A stretch of DNA of 64,000 nucleotides from Hohaiivirga grylli (GCF_039655745.1 NZ_JBBYXI010000001.1:1-64000); one strand, 5' to 3'. Shown: positions 51,901 to 59,921, counted from the stretch's first letter. A program made the numbers and translations. The notes: generated by a model not told the origin, from the letters alone.

Positions 51901-54879
51901 AAGGCTGGTGCTGATACCACCAAGCGCATCACCCACGTTGTTGTAGGTGCTGGATGTTGTTGTACCATCAGCTGCAACGGATGTGATGACATAAGTCGGA
52001 GCTGTCCAGACGCCACCGGTATAACCGGCTCCACCACCAAGAGCTGCTGCAAGACCGGTTGTTGCATCTTCAATACTGGCATTAACCGCAAACAGCTGGG
52101 ATCCGTTGATTGCATCAGTCGAGGTGGCAGAGATAGAACCTGCTGCAACATTGGTAATTGTGCGCTTCAGATCGGCACTACCCACACTGACCGTACTATT
52201 GGCAACATCACCAGCAAAGTTATAAGCCTTACCGTTAATGGTGATCGAGGCTGTTGAAACGGCGGCAGCTGTCAATGACGAGGCACCAAGCGCAACAGAG
52301 TTATCTTCATTGGCGCGCGCAGAATCACCAAGTGCAGTAGAGGACACGCCTCTGGAATATGCACCAGTGCCTAAGCTTGTCGCATTTTTAGCCATTGCAA
52401 AGGAGAAATAACCAATAGTTGTAGCCCCTTCATAGGCAGCTGAAGAGCGCCCGATAGAAATACTATTGAGGCCAGCAGCATTAGAATAGTTTCCTAATGC
52501 AGTTCCGCTCTCACCAGTTGCACGTGCAATATACCCAACAGCCGTTGCGTTGGCACCAGAGGCAGCTGAATTATAACCAACAGCTAAGCTTGAAGCCCCG
52601 GAGGCCTCAGAGGCATAACCGATAGCCGTACTGCTTGCGCCAGAAGCAAAAGCTTCATAACCCAGAGCAAGCGAATTAATACTGGTAACTTCCGAGTACG
52701 AGCCAATAGCAATTGAATTGCTGGTTGCTGCTCCCGTTGTGGCAAGAAAACCTATGGCAATTGAATCAGAGCCATCTGCTCTCGTTGACTGACCAATAGC
52801 AATCGTATCCGCCCCTAGTGCCTTTGCACTGGAACCGATTGCTGTTGCATGTTCGTTTGATGCGGTTGCACCAGGGCCCAATGCGGTTGACCAGCTAGCA
52901 CTTGCAGTAGAAAGTGTACCAAATGCCGTGCTGCTATTAGCCGTCGCCTTGGCAGTGTTACCGATAGCCGTTGAAGAAGAGCCTGATGAAATTGTCAGAT
53001 ACCCGAAAGCAACAGAGCCACCCCCTGTTGCCTGAGCACTGCGCCCAACGGCTGTATTATTATTTGTCGATGTTCCACCAGCAACACCACCAACAGCGGA
53101 ATAACCGATCACAACATCATACAGACCATACGAATTGGCTGATGCGCCCATTGCCATGGAATAATTGGCAGCAACCGATGCTTTATAACCAAAAGCAATG
53201 GCACTCTGCCCACCAACATATGATGTCCCGCCGATCGCAATGGAGTAGGCAGCAGTACCTGACGTTGTAGACGCCATAGATGCGCCCTGACCGATCACAA
53301 TACCATAATTACCTGGAGCACTGGCTTGTGAGCCCAAGACAACAGCATATCCGCCCGTTGCCTGAGCCGCATTACCGATAGCAATCGCATCAGCAGCTTT
53401 TGCGGCTGATGTATTACCCAGTGCAATTCCATTATGGTACGTCACATTTGCAGACGTCCCCAGTGCAATTCCATTATTCACATTTGCGCCAATCAGCGCC
53501 GCACTACCAATGGCAACTGAGAAATTTGCATTATTCGTAACGGTAGCCCCATCGCCCAAAGCAACAGAACTGGTACCACCAGCAGTGGATTTATAGCCAA
53601 GCGCAACAGCGTTCACTCTAGCCGTCGTAGCCTGGGCCCCTAATGCCACACTGTAATCAGTCGTCGCAGCAGCCCCATCACCGATGGCAACAGCACTAAG
53701 ACCTGCCCTCGTTAATTGCCCAATCGCAATAGCATTCGCTTTGCTAACAACAGCATTATAACCAATCGCAACGGAATAATCATAATCAGCATTAGCTGTT
53801 GCACCGAGTGCAATTGCACGCAGTCCTAATGACTGTGCATTATACCCGATGGTCGTCGACTCGCCACCACCTGCTATTGCATTGACACCAAGCGCCATAT
53901 CCAGACCGGTACCATTCGTCGAGGCTCCGGAACCCAAAACAATGTCATAATCTGACTGGGCATATGATCTTTCCCCCAGTGATATCGAAGATACACCGGT
54001 TGCCATCGACATGTAGCCGAGAGCCATGGCGTCATCTTTTAAAGCCCAGGCAGTATCACCTATTGCAATAGCATGATCTGCAGTTGTACCACCACTAGCT
54101 ATCGTCGCCTTGGCGTTAGTCCCTATAGCAATCGTACCAGTATAACCCGCGGTGGCCTGAGAACCAATTGCTGTACTATTAACGCCCTCTGCTTTTACCT
54201 GATACCCAAAAGCAAGCGCCTGCATATTCGTTGCAGATGCATATGAACCCACAGCCGTAGCATTTGTACCACCAGTACCCGTGCTCGAAGAATAGCCGGC
54301 AGCCAATGAGGACTGCCCGGCCGCTGTGGTTGCAAAGCCCATAGCATAAGAACCGAAAGCTGTTGCCTTTGCTGATGCACCGACTGCCGTACTACTTGCG
54401 CCCGAAGCGACAGAATTAGTACCAATAGCAACCGCATTTGTCATTGAGGCTGCAGCATTATTACCCATGGCAATCGAGCTGTTACCAGAAGCTGAAGCAC
54501 TTGTACCAATAGCAACAGCAGACATTGCCGTTGCCGCACTTCCACAGCCCATAGCAATGGCCAAATTGGAATTTGCAAGAGCATTTGCCAGCGTTAATGT
54601 CGAACAGGCCCCCGACGGTGAAATCGCTGTTGCATTACCAATGGCACTGCCGCCCCCAAGAGACTGGGCAAATGCAGGAGTCGAGGAAATGACCAGACTA
54701 CCCGCGACAAGGGCCACCCCAATTCCGACACCCAGAGCCAGCTTGCTACGCTTCATGCCAAGGGTGCGATGCGCCATACGCAAAACGCGCATAAGCTGAC
54801 GACGCGATGCCTTCGATACATTCTGGCTAGACAGATTAATAGACGAACGACGCTCAGAAGCGCTGAAAAACTTGCTCAT
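45970..54879 (-). CDS. YadA-type trimeric autotransporter adhesin, 2,969 aa
   Basis: The signal peptide is long (about residues 1-71: basic extension, then LALGVGIGVALVAGSLVISS, ending PAFA). The head, up to about residue 880, consists of YadA-head repeats of the form AIGxxAxASGxxSxAxG. The stalk consists of near-identical blocks combining NKITNVAAGTLSA, DAVNGSQLYA, YNNVGDALGG and TNITNGEIGPVQRTATTTLS. The end is a coiled neck (QQTLQESRSYTDYKSAETLQ) and the four-strand YadA anchor (STAVGGGAWRGEGAFAMGVG). The last residue is Asn rather than the usual aromatic. GGGG lies five bases before ATG 54879. By family this is a surface lollipop adhesin for host matrix or surfaces, comparable to Bartonella BadA or Brucella BtaE/BtaF; the ligand is unknown. 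The ialB-like gene follows directly. Confidence 0.96.
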   Translation of the reverse strand: MSKFFSASERRSSINLSSQNVSKASRRQLMRVLRMAHRTLGMKRSKLALGVGIGVALVAGSLVISSTPAFAQSLGGGSAIGNATAISPSGACSTLTLANALANSNLAIAMGCGSAATAMSAVAIGTSASASGNSSIAMGNNAAASMTNAVAIGTNSVASGASSTAVGASAKATAFGSYAMGFATTAAGQSSLAAGYSSSTGTGGTNATAVGSYASATNMQALAFGYQVKAEGVNSTAIGSQATAGYTGTIAIGTNAKATIASGGTTADHAIAIGDTAWALKDDAMALGYMSMATGVSSISLGERSYAQSDYDIVLGSGASTNGTGLDMALGVNAIAGGGESTTIGYNAQSLGLRAIALGATANADYDYSVAIGYNAVVSKANAIAIGQLTRAGLSAVAIGDGAAATTDYSVALGAQATTARVNAVALGYKSTAGGTSSVALGDGATVTNNANFSVAIGSAALIGANVNNGIALGTSANVTYHNGIALGNTSAAKAADAIAIGNAAQATGGYAVVLGSQASAPGNYGIVIGQGASMASTTSGTAAYSIAIGGTSYVGGQSAIAFGYKASVAANYSMAMGASANSYGLYDVVIGYSAVGGVAGGTSTNNNTAVGRSAQATGGGSVAFGYLTISSGSSSTAIGNTAKATANSSTAFGTLSTASASWSTALGPGATASNEHATAIGSSAKALGADTIAIGQSTRADGSDSIAIGFLATTGAATSNSIAIGSYSEVTSINSLALGYEAFASGASSTAIGYASEASGASSLAVGYNSAASGANATAVGYIARATGESGTALGNYSNAAGLNSISIGRSSAAYEGATTIGYFSFAMAKNATSLGTGAYSRGVSSTALGDSARANEDNSVALGASSLTAAAVSTASITINGKAYNFAGDVANSTVSVGSADLKRTITNVAAGSISATSTDAINGSQLFAVNASIEDATTGLAAALGGGAGYTGGVWTAPTYVITSVAADGTTTSSTYNNVGDALGGISTSLGNANTHINNVETNLTNLTTNIVNGEIGPVQRTATTTLSLIASGGSASAPGVAQKLANVADGEISASSLEAVNGSQLYALSQSIGGSVDALLWDDTYGMFSASHGSTLTNKITNVEAGDVSSYSTEAINGSQLNETNQNTSQYLGGGADVAGGGVAPTYNITNVAVDGTTTSSTYNNVGDALGGLNTSIGNTNTHLNSLETNVTNLTTNITNGEIGPVQRTATTTLSLIASGGDASAPGVAQKLTNVAPGTLSAVSTDAVNGSQLYATNLNTSQYLGGGADIGAGTAPTYNITNVAVDGTTTSSTYNNVGDALGGLNTSIGNTNTHLNSLETNVTNLTTNITNGEIGPVQRTATTTLSLIASGGNASAPGAAQKLTNVADGAVTANSLDAVNGSQLYALGQTITDLSTDALLWDDTLGAFSASHGAVTTNKITNVAAGTLSAVSTDAVNGSQLYATNLNTSQYLGGGADIGAGTAPTYNITNVAVDGTTTSSTYNNVGDALGGLNTSIGNTNTHLNSLETNVTNLTTNITNGEIGPVQRTATTTLSLIASGGNASAPGAAQKLTNVADGAVTASSLDAVNGSQLYALGQTITNLGADALLWDDTYGMFSASHGSTLTNKITNIEAGDVSSYSTEAINGSQLHNTNQNTSQYFGGGADVAAGVAPDYVITNVAVDGTTTSTTYNNVGDALGGVNTSIGNTNTHLNSLETNVTNLTTNITNGEIGPVQRTATTTLSLIASGGNASAPGAAQKLDNVADGAVTATSLEAVNGSQLYALGQTITDLGTDALLWDNTLGAFSASHGAVTTNKITNVAAGTLSAASTDAVNGSQLYATNLNTSQYLGGGADIGAGTAPTYNITNVAVDGTTTSSTYNNVGDALGGLNTSIGNTNTHLNSLETNVTNLTTNITNGEIGPVQRTATTTLSLIASGGDASAPGAAQKLDNVADGAVTATSLEAVNGSQLYALGQTITDLGTDALLWDDTLGAFSASHGAVTTNKITNVAAGTLSAASTDAVNGSQLYATNLNTSQYLGGGADIGAGTAPTYNITNVAVDGTTTSSTYNNVGDALGGLNTSIGNTNTHLNSLETNVTNLTTNITNGEIGPVQRTATTTLSLIASGGNASAPGAAQKLTNVAPGTLSAASTDAVNGSQLYATNLNTSQYLGGGADIGAGTAPTYNITNVAVDGTTTSSTYNNVGDALGGLNTSIGNTNTHLNSLETNVTNLTTNITNGEIGPVQRTATTTLSLIASGGNASAPGAAQKLDNVADGAVTATSLEAVNGSQLYALGQTITDLGTDALLWDDTLGAFSASHGAVTTNKITNVAAGTLSAASTDAVNGSQLYATNLNTSQYLGGGADIGAGTAPTYNITNVAVDGTTTSSTYNNVGDALGGLNTSIGNTNTHLNSLETNVTNLTTNITNGEIGPVQRTATAVLSLIAAGGDASNPGAAQKLTNVADGAVTASSLDAVNGSQLYALTQNVENLNTDALLWDDLLGSYSASHGSSAQNKITNVAAGTLSVTSTDAVNGSQLFTTNQTVASYFGGGASFDGSTWTAPTYNIARIGVDGTTTTVAYNNVGDALGGVNSSISNVNTRVDNITTNIDNGTVGPVQRTGNENELTLVADGGDASNPGDAQKLTNVADGDVSANSSDAVNGSQLHETNQNVATIGEGSASALGGGASYDSETGTWTGPTYNLTNVNSDGSTTTNSYDNVGDALGGLSNSVNNVNNRVDNIDNSIEVLQNDALLWDNNLGAFSASHGSSQTNKITNVAAGTLSATSTDAVNGSQLYETNQKVEELDQNAVKYDLNPDGTKSNTVTLEGGDPNAPVVITNVAAGVNDSDAVNVAQLREAVSGGSVNNQYIDQRVQQTLQESRSYTDYKSAETLQQANAYTDMKFDSLNQEITKAKKEARQAAAVGLAAASLRYDNRPGKWSTAVGGGAWRGEGAFAMGVGYTSEDGMVRANLSATTSGGHWGVGGGLSITLN
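47640..51910 (-). repeat. Tandem stalk repeats of the trimeric adhesin (564 bp and 393 bp units)
   Basis: The same landmark recurs at 47713, 48277, 48670, 49234, 49798, 50362, 50926, 51319 and 51883. The steps are 564, 393, 564, 564, 564, 564, 393 and 564 bases. The short unit lacks 171 bases (57 codons) that encode the LYALGQTI...ALLWDD...ASHG segment. Copies are nearly identical at DNA level, especially 48,200-51,300. Confidence 0.92.
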
Positions 54880-55595
54880 ACTTGCCCCAATAGACTTTAA
54901 TGTCTGTTTGTTTAAATTCTATGATCAAGACGTAAGAACATTACCTCTTTCACATATAAACCAATATCTTACCGCTTAAGAACAGCCCCTGCCGATCTTA
55001 CGGACATCGCAGGAGCCTGACATATGGCATGAAAGCCAAGTTTCAAACGCTCCTAGGTGCGTACAAATTCAAAGGAAGTATAACTTAATCTTATACAAGA
55101 AATAATTATTCCAGATGATTTATACGATCATTTCCGGCATTTTATAATAAAATTATATGAACTTGCAATAGAAATTTTAATATCAGACAATTTAAAAATA
55201 TTTTTCAAAACAAATGATTTTATTGAAATTAATGATTAGTATCAATAAGTTAATTGGTTGAATATATTATTATGAAGCCTTTTGCTGTTTTATATTAAAA
55301 AAATTAATGGATAGATAAATAATCATAAAACCTGTCGTAATTTGCTTAACTCTAGGTTCGCTGAGTGAAATTGACGCAGTAACCTTACGAATCAAAATAA
55401 TGACAATTAGGTTAACCCAAAGAAATCGGACTATTCCGCGGATTATGTAAATTTTCCAACTGCAATAAAGCAGCCTGTAACTCATAAATTCTGCCCATTT
55501 ATACCCCACCATCTCTTAGTTCGCAGCGCTCTTTACACCTATATATCCCACGTGCTACTTACGTTTCATAAGTTTCACCTTTCGAGTTTTTCATT
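54880..55595. other. Divergent AT-rich region between the adhesin and the sugar operon
   Basis: 716 bases. It must hold the promoters of the adhesin (leftward) and the DeoR operon (rightward). It contains the second copy of the shared 17-base motif at 55117-55133. An 80-codon frame on the minus strand (55270-55512) lacks support and I do not call it. Confidence 0.55.
55117..55133. promoter_or_regulatory. Inverted-repeat motif shared with the AT4 promoter region, copy 2
   Basis: ATGATTTATACGATCAT has ATGAT/ATCAT arms and differs at one base from the copy at 25962-25978. It is 238 bases upstream of the trimeric adhesin start. Confidence 0.4.
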
Positions 55596-56414
55596 TTGGT
55601 CATTGGGACACATAGCGGAACGCTCAAACGGCGGTTGACCCTGGCAGAGATTGTCAGGCGGCAGGGTGAAATGCGGGTTGAAGACCTGGCGCAGGTGCTT
55701 GGTGTATCAGCTGTTACCATTCGCAGTGATCTCAATTACCTTGAAGAACAGGGCCTGTTGATCCGCAGCTTTGGCAAGGCACTGGCAACCAACCAGCTAA
55801 CTCCCAAATTTAACAGAGAGCAGGCAACACCCAACAAGGCACATACAGCCTTAATGTTACGGACTGTAGCTAATCTCGTACAGGATGACGGCCCCTTACT
55901 CATTGGACAGGGTAATCTGGTCAAGCAGATCATTCCGCTGCTCAACTGCCTTCATGATCTCCAGCTTATTTTATGTGATATTGATGCCATCGCACTGGCC
56001 CGACAGTGTCTTGACGGCAAGATCAATCTGCTGGCCGGAACACTTGGGGCAGATGGCTCCACTCTTGGCGGGCCAAAACTCATTCAAAGTCTGAAATGTG
56101 AACTGGTCGATACTTATCTGTGTGAGGCCAAGGCGATAGATGTGAAAGGTAATCTCATCATCGATGAACGTTCGTCTTCCGAGTTTACCCAGGCTGCCCT
56201 CATACATGCCCGGCAAACCATCACTTTCATACATAGCCATAATATGGCGCACACTACATTTACTGAATCAGCAAACCTTTCCATAGCCCGTATTGGCACC
56301 ATCGCTTTTTCAGAGCGCCCTGACATAGGGTGTCGCGAGCTTCTGACCCGTTTGGGGTTCAGATTACACCCCGGCCCAACCGGAACATTTATTTTCAAGC
56401 AATCTCAGGTCTAA
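55596..56414 (+). CDS. DeoR-family sugar operon regulator
   Basis: 272 residues. The N-terminal DeoR helix-turn-helix reads RLTLAEIVRRQGEMRVEDLA then VSAVTIRSDLNYLEEQGLL. The C-terminal DeoR sugar-phosphate sensor domain follows (GPLLIGQGNL, LAGTLGADGSTLGGP, IDERSSSEFTQAAL). The predicted start is TTG 55596 with no clear ribosome site, so the exact N-terminus is uncertain. It is the first gene of the sugar operon, 14 bases before the binding-protein gene. It probably represses the operon until a sugar phosphate such as tagatose-6-phosphate binds; the ligand is inferred. Confidence 0.88.
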   Translation: MVIGTHSGTLKRRLTLAEIVRRQGEMRVEDLAQVLGVSAVTIRSDLNYLEEQGLLIRSFGKALATNQLTPKFNREQATPNKAHTALMLRTVANLVQDDGPLLIGQGNLVKQIIPLLNCLHDLQLILCDIDAIALARQCLDGKINLLAGTLGADGSTLGGPKLIQSLKCELVDTYLCEAKAIDVKGNLIIDERSSSEFTQAALIHARQTITFIHSHNMAHTTFTESANLSIARIGTIAFSERPDIGCRELLTRLGFRLHPGPTGTFIFKQSQV

Positions 56415-56428
56415 CAGAGGAGCAAGCC

Positions 56429-57340
56429 GTGTTTTCATTCAAAGGACTTAAAATTGCAGCCCTTGCCGGTCTGGCACTCGGCGCATTGTCTCTTCCCGCC
56501 ACTGCCAAGGACGTGATCGGGGCATCTCTCCTGACACAATCCCATCCCTTCTACATCGACCTCGGTGAGGCCATGAAGAAGGAAGCAGAGAAACAGGGTG
56601 TTACACTCGACATCTCCATTGCCAATCAGGATCTCAACAAGCAGCTTGCTGACATTGAAGATTTCATCACTAAAAAGGTCGATGTCATTGTGCTGTCACC
56701 GGTTGATTCCGATGGCGTTCGCAACATTATCCGCAAGGCTGAAAAGGCCAATATCAAAGTCATTACGGTTGATATCCCGGCCAATGGCGTCAAGGTTGCA
56801 TCCCACATTGGCACAGACAACTATGCCGGTGGTGTCAAAGCTGGCGAGATGATGGCTAAGCTGACCGATGGCAAAGGTGAAATCGCCGTCATCAATTACC
56901 CGACAGTGCAGTCAGTTGTTGATCGCGTCAAAGGCTTCAGCAAAGCCCTTGAAGCCCATAAGGATATGAAGATTGTTGCCAATCAGGCCGGTATCACCCG
57001 TGCAGAAGCACTGGCAACGGCTGAGAACATCCTCAAAGCCAACCCAAAGATTGTCGGTATCTTCGGTTTTGGTGACGATGCAGCCCTCGCAGCAGCTGCA
57101 GCAGTCAAGGCAGCCAAGCTTGAAAATCAGGTCAAGGTCATCGGTTTTGACGGTATGAAGGAAGCCCGTGATGCCGTTGACAGCGATCCGGTCTTCGCTG
57201 CCGTTGTTCGTCAGTATCCGGATAAGATGGGCCAGACAGCCGTTCAGTCTGCCGTCAAGATCATGAAGGGCGAAACCGTTCCTGAATTACAGCCGATCGT
57301 TCCGGGCATGTATGTCCGTGGTGGCGACGTCAAGGAATAA
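56429..57340 (+). CDS. Sugar ABC transporter substrate-binding protein (RbsB-like)
   Basis: 303 residues, periplasmic. The signal peptide is MFSFKGLKIAALAGLALGAL, ending PATA. The periplasmic-binding fold of the ribose/galactose group shows in VIGASLLTQSHPFYIDLGEA, VDVIVLSPVDSDGV, HIGTDNYAGGVKAGE and IFGFGDDAALAAAAAVKAA. I chose GTG 56429, which has AGAGGAG seven bases upstream; longer frames overlap the regulator. Given its neighbours, the ligand is probably a ketohexose such as tagatose or a related compound. Confidence 0.92.
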   Translation: MFSFKGLKIAALAGLALGALSLPATAKDVIGASLLTQSHPFYIDLGEAMKKEAEKQGVTLDISIANQDLNKQLADIEDFITKKVDVIVLSPVDSDGVRNIIRKAEKANIKVITVDIPANGVKVASHIGTDNYAGGVKAGEMMAKLTDGKGEIAVINYPTVQSVVDRVKGFSKALEAHKDMKIVANQAGITRAEALATAENILKANPKIVGIFGFGDDAALAAAAAVKAAKLENQVKVIGFDGMKEARDAVDSDPVFAAVVRQYPDKMGQTAVQSAVKIMKGETVPELQPIVPGMYVRGGDVKE

Positions 57341-57349
57341 GCTGTTCCA

Positions 57350-57376
57350 TATGGGCGGGCCTTACCCCGCCCATAT
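57350..57376 (+). terminator. Hairpin between the binding-protein and ATPase genes
   Basis: ATATGGGCGGG (57350-57360) pairs perfectly with CCCGCCCATAT (57366-57376) ten bases past the binding-protein stop. Such hairpins commonly let the binding protein be made in excess over the membrane parts, by partial termination or by protecting the upstream message. Confidence 0.75.
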
Positions 57377-57394
57377 CATATTTTGGAAAAACCC

Positions 57395-58933
57395 ATGTCA
57401 GACAGGCAGACAGCCTCAGATACACTTCTGGAAATCCGTGACCTGACCCGCTCTTTCGGGCCAGTGCAGGCATTGCGCCATATGAATCTCGATATTCGCC
57501 CGGGAAAGGTTCATACCCTGCTCGGCGAGAATGGTGCCGGCAAATCAACGCTGATCAAGATTCTTTCCGGTCTTTTCCCGCCATCAAGCGGCAGTATCCG
57601 TTTCAAGGGAAAAGCCTATTCTCCCGCCTCCCCACTGGAGGCAACAGAACTTGGCATCACAACAATCTTTCAGGAACTGAGCCTGAGCCGCAACCTGACA
57701 GTCGCCGAAAATATCTATGCCAATCATGAGCCCAACAGCTTTGGCTTTATTCGCGAGAAAACACTTTACGATAACGCCCGGCAGCTGATTGCCGAACTTG
57801 ATCTGCCGATTGATGTACTGGCCCGTGTTGATGATCTTTCCATGGCCCAGCGCCAGCTTGTTGAGATTGCCAAGGGGCTGAGCCGCCCTGCGGATCTCGT
57901 CATCATGGACGAGCCAACCTCATCGCTCAGTGACAGTGAAGCCGAACTTCTGTTTGCCATTATTGAGAAGCTGAAAGCGCGTGGCACTGCTATCATTTAT
58001 ATCTCGCACAGAATGAGCGAGATCATGCGCATCTCTGATGACATCACCATCATGCGCGACGGTGAATACATCACAACACTTGGCAAAGAAGAAGCAGACA
58101 TCAACAAGCTGATCGCATTGATGGTCGGTCGCTCACTTGATAATGTCTTCCCGCCACGAATTTCCGAGACTCCGACACCAAATGTCACTCCTCTGCTGGA
58201 AGTAGACCAGCTGACAGCCCATGGCTTCTTTGAAGACATCAGCTTCAAAGTCCGTCCCGGTGAAATTCTTGGATTTTTCGGGCTGGTCGGCTCAGGCCGC
58301 TCTGACGTCATGAAAGCCCTGTTCGGACTTGTTCCCTATACCGGCAATATTACGATTGACGGTAAAGCTGTTACAATCCGTAACCCGGGAGAAGCCATCA
58401 AACTTGGCCTTGCTTTCGTGACTGAAAATCGCAAGGAAGAGGGGCTGGTTCTCAGCCATTCGGTTGGTAACAACATCAGCATGGTCGCGCTTGGTTACTT
58501 CACTAACAGCCTCGGTTTCCTCAAAACCGGGCTTGAACGCAATTCGGCGCTGGAACAGGTCCGGCGCTTAGCCATCAAAACACCGAACCTCGAGTTTACA
58601 TCCGGCAATCTCAGCGGCGGTAACCAGCAAAAGATCGTTCTCGCCAAATGGCTTGAGAACAAACCCCGCATTCTCATCCTTGATGAACCAACCCGCGGTG
58701 TTGATGTCGGTGCAAAATTTGAAATCTACACCATTATTCGTGAGCTGGCCGCTCAGGGCACTGCCATCCTCCTTGTCTCCTCGGAACTTCCGGAGGTTTT
58801 AGGCCTTAGCGACCGAGTAATCGTCATGCATAAAAAACAAATATCTGCAGACCTTCCCGCAGAAAACCTGACACAGGAATACGTTATGACCCACGCAGCA
58901 GGTGTTGCCCACGCAGAGGGAAACAGCCAATGA
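57395..58933 (+). CDS. Sugar ABC transporter ATP-binding protein (RbsA/MglA-type)
   Basis: 512 residues with two ATPase halves. The first has the P-loop LLGENGAGKSTLIKILSG and the Walker B LVIMDEPTSSLS. The second has a degenerate P-loop GFFGLVGSGRSDVMKAL, the signature LSGGNQQKIVLAKWL and LILDEPTRGVDVG. This arrangement is typical of the carbohydrate-uptake CUT2 class. ATG 57395 (MSDRQTA) is preferred over TTG 57383. It overlaps the permease gene by four bases (ATGA). Confidence 0.96.
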   Translation: MSDRQTASDTLLEIRDLTRSFGPVQALRHMNLDIRPGKVHTLLGENGAGKSTLIKILSGLFPPSSGSIRFKGKAYSPASPLEATELGITTIFQELSLSRNLTVAENIYANHEPNSFGFIREKTLYDNARQLIAELDLPIDVLARVDDLSMAQRQLVEIAKGLSRPADLVIMDEPTSSLSDSEAELLFAIIEKLKARGTAIIYISHRMSEIMRISDDITIMRDGEYITTLGKEEADINKLIALMVGRSLDNVFPPRISETPTPNVTPLLEVDQLTAHGFFEDISFKVRPGEILGFFGLVGSGRSDVMKALFGLVPYTGNITIDGKAVTIRNPGEAIKLGLAFVTENRKEEGLVLSHSVGNNISMVALGYFTNSLGFLKTGLERNSALEQVRRLAIKTPNLEFTSGNLSGGNQQKIVLAKWLENKPRILILDEPTRGVDVGAKFEIYTIIRELAAQGTAILLVSSELPEVLGLSDRVIVMHKKQISADLPAENLTQEYVMTHAAGVAHAEGNSQ

Positions 58934-59913
58934 ACAGACTAACTTCCAACCCATCCTTCAAGGCTATGCTGCGCCAGTATGGTGGCCTCATTCTGGCTCT
59001 GGTCGCCCTGTGCCTGTTTTTCTCCTATCAGCACGGCGCATTCTTCAGCGTATCTAATTTCGTCAACATCATGATTCAGGTGACAGTTGTCGCCATTGCC
59101 GCTTTCGGCATGACCTACGTCATTCTGCTAGGCGATATTGATCTCTCGGTTGGCTCAATGATTGCGGTCGCTGGTATGGTTGCAGCCCAGTGTTTCATCA
59201 GTGGCTTCGGCTTTATGTCCACCCTTGCCATCACTTTGTTTGCCGGGCTTGTTATGGGTGCAATCAACGGCATGCTCGTTGCCAAGCTGTCACTACCGGC
59301 CTTCATTGTAACGCTGGCGACCATGGGTATCTATCGCGGTGCTGTCAGCCTGCCGACACAGGGAAAGCCAGCGCGCATTGATGACGAGATGTGGTACATC
59401 ATCGGCAATGAAGGCATTTCCTTACAGCCAATCGGTATTGATTTTGAAATTCCCTATATGGTTGTCATTCTGGCCGTTGTCTTCATTCTGAATGCTCTTC
59501 TGCTATCAAAAACAGTCTTTGGCCGCCGCACCTATCTGATGGGTGGCAATCGTGAAGCTGCCGTCTACTCCGGCATCAAGGTTGACCGTATCCGCATCAT
59601 TATTTTCATGCTCTGCGGTCTGATGGCAGCTATCAGCGGTGTCATCCTCTCCGCACGTCTCGGTTCCGCACAGGTCAACGCCGGACAGGGCTATGAGCTT
59701 GATGCCATTGCGGCAGCCGTTCTCGGCGGCACAAGTCTTGCCGGTGGTGCCGGAACCATGGTTGGCACCCTGCTCGGAGCCATCCTGATCGGTGTTATCA
59801 ATAACGGCATGAGCCTGATGAATGTTGAATATTTTTATCAGCTGATTGCCAAGGGCATTGTTATCATTCTTGCGGTCTATCTTGATGTCCGCAGCAAAAA
59901 AGCACGTACGTGA
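58930..59913 (+). CDS. Sugar ABC transporter permease (RbsC-type)
   Basis: 327 residues with about 9-10 membrane helices. Family segments include LGDIDLSVGSMIAVAGMVAA, then LPAFIVTLATMGIYRGAV, and DAIAAAVLGGTSLAGGAGT, the EAA-like coupling region of CUT2 permeases. It overlaps the ATPase gene at its start and ends just before the kinase start. Confidence 0.96.
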   Translation: MNRLTSNPSFKAMLRQYGGLILALVALCLFFSYQHGAFFSVSNFVNIMIQVTVVAIAAFGMTYVILLGDIDLSVGSMIAVAGMVAAQCFISGFGFMSTLAITLFAGLVMGAINGMLVAKLSLPAFIVTLATMGIYRGAVSLPTQGKPARIDDEMWYIIGNEGISLQPIGIDFEIPYMVVILAVVFILNALLLSKTVFGRRTYLMGGNREAAVYSGIKVDRIRIIIFMLCGLMAAISGVILSARLGSAQVNAGQGYELDAIAAAVLGGTSLAGGAGTMVGTLLGAILIGVINNGMSLMNVEYFYQLIAKGIVIILAVYLDVRSKKART

Positions 59914-59921
59914 GATCAATC

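Noticed and set aside
45970..54879. CRISPR-like array in the regularly spaced repeats
   Set aside because: The repeats are hundreds of bases long, in frame, and encode the adhesin stalk.
55270..55512. An 80-codon hydrophobic minus-strand frame between the adhesin and the DeoR gene
   Set aside because: No ribosome site, no recognisable family, and its hydrophobicity is what AT-rich intergenic DNA gives by chance.
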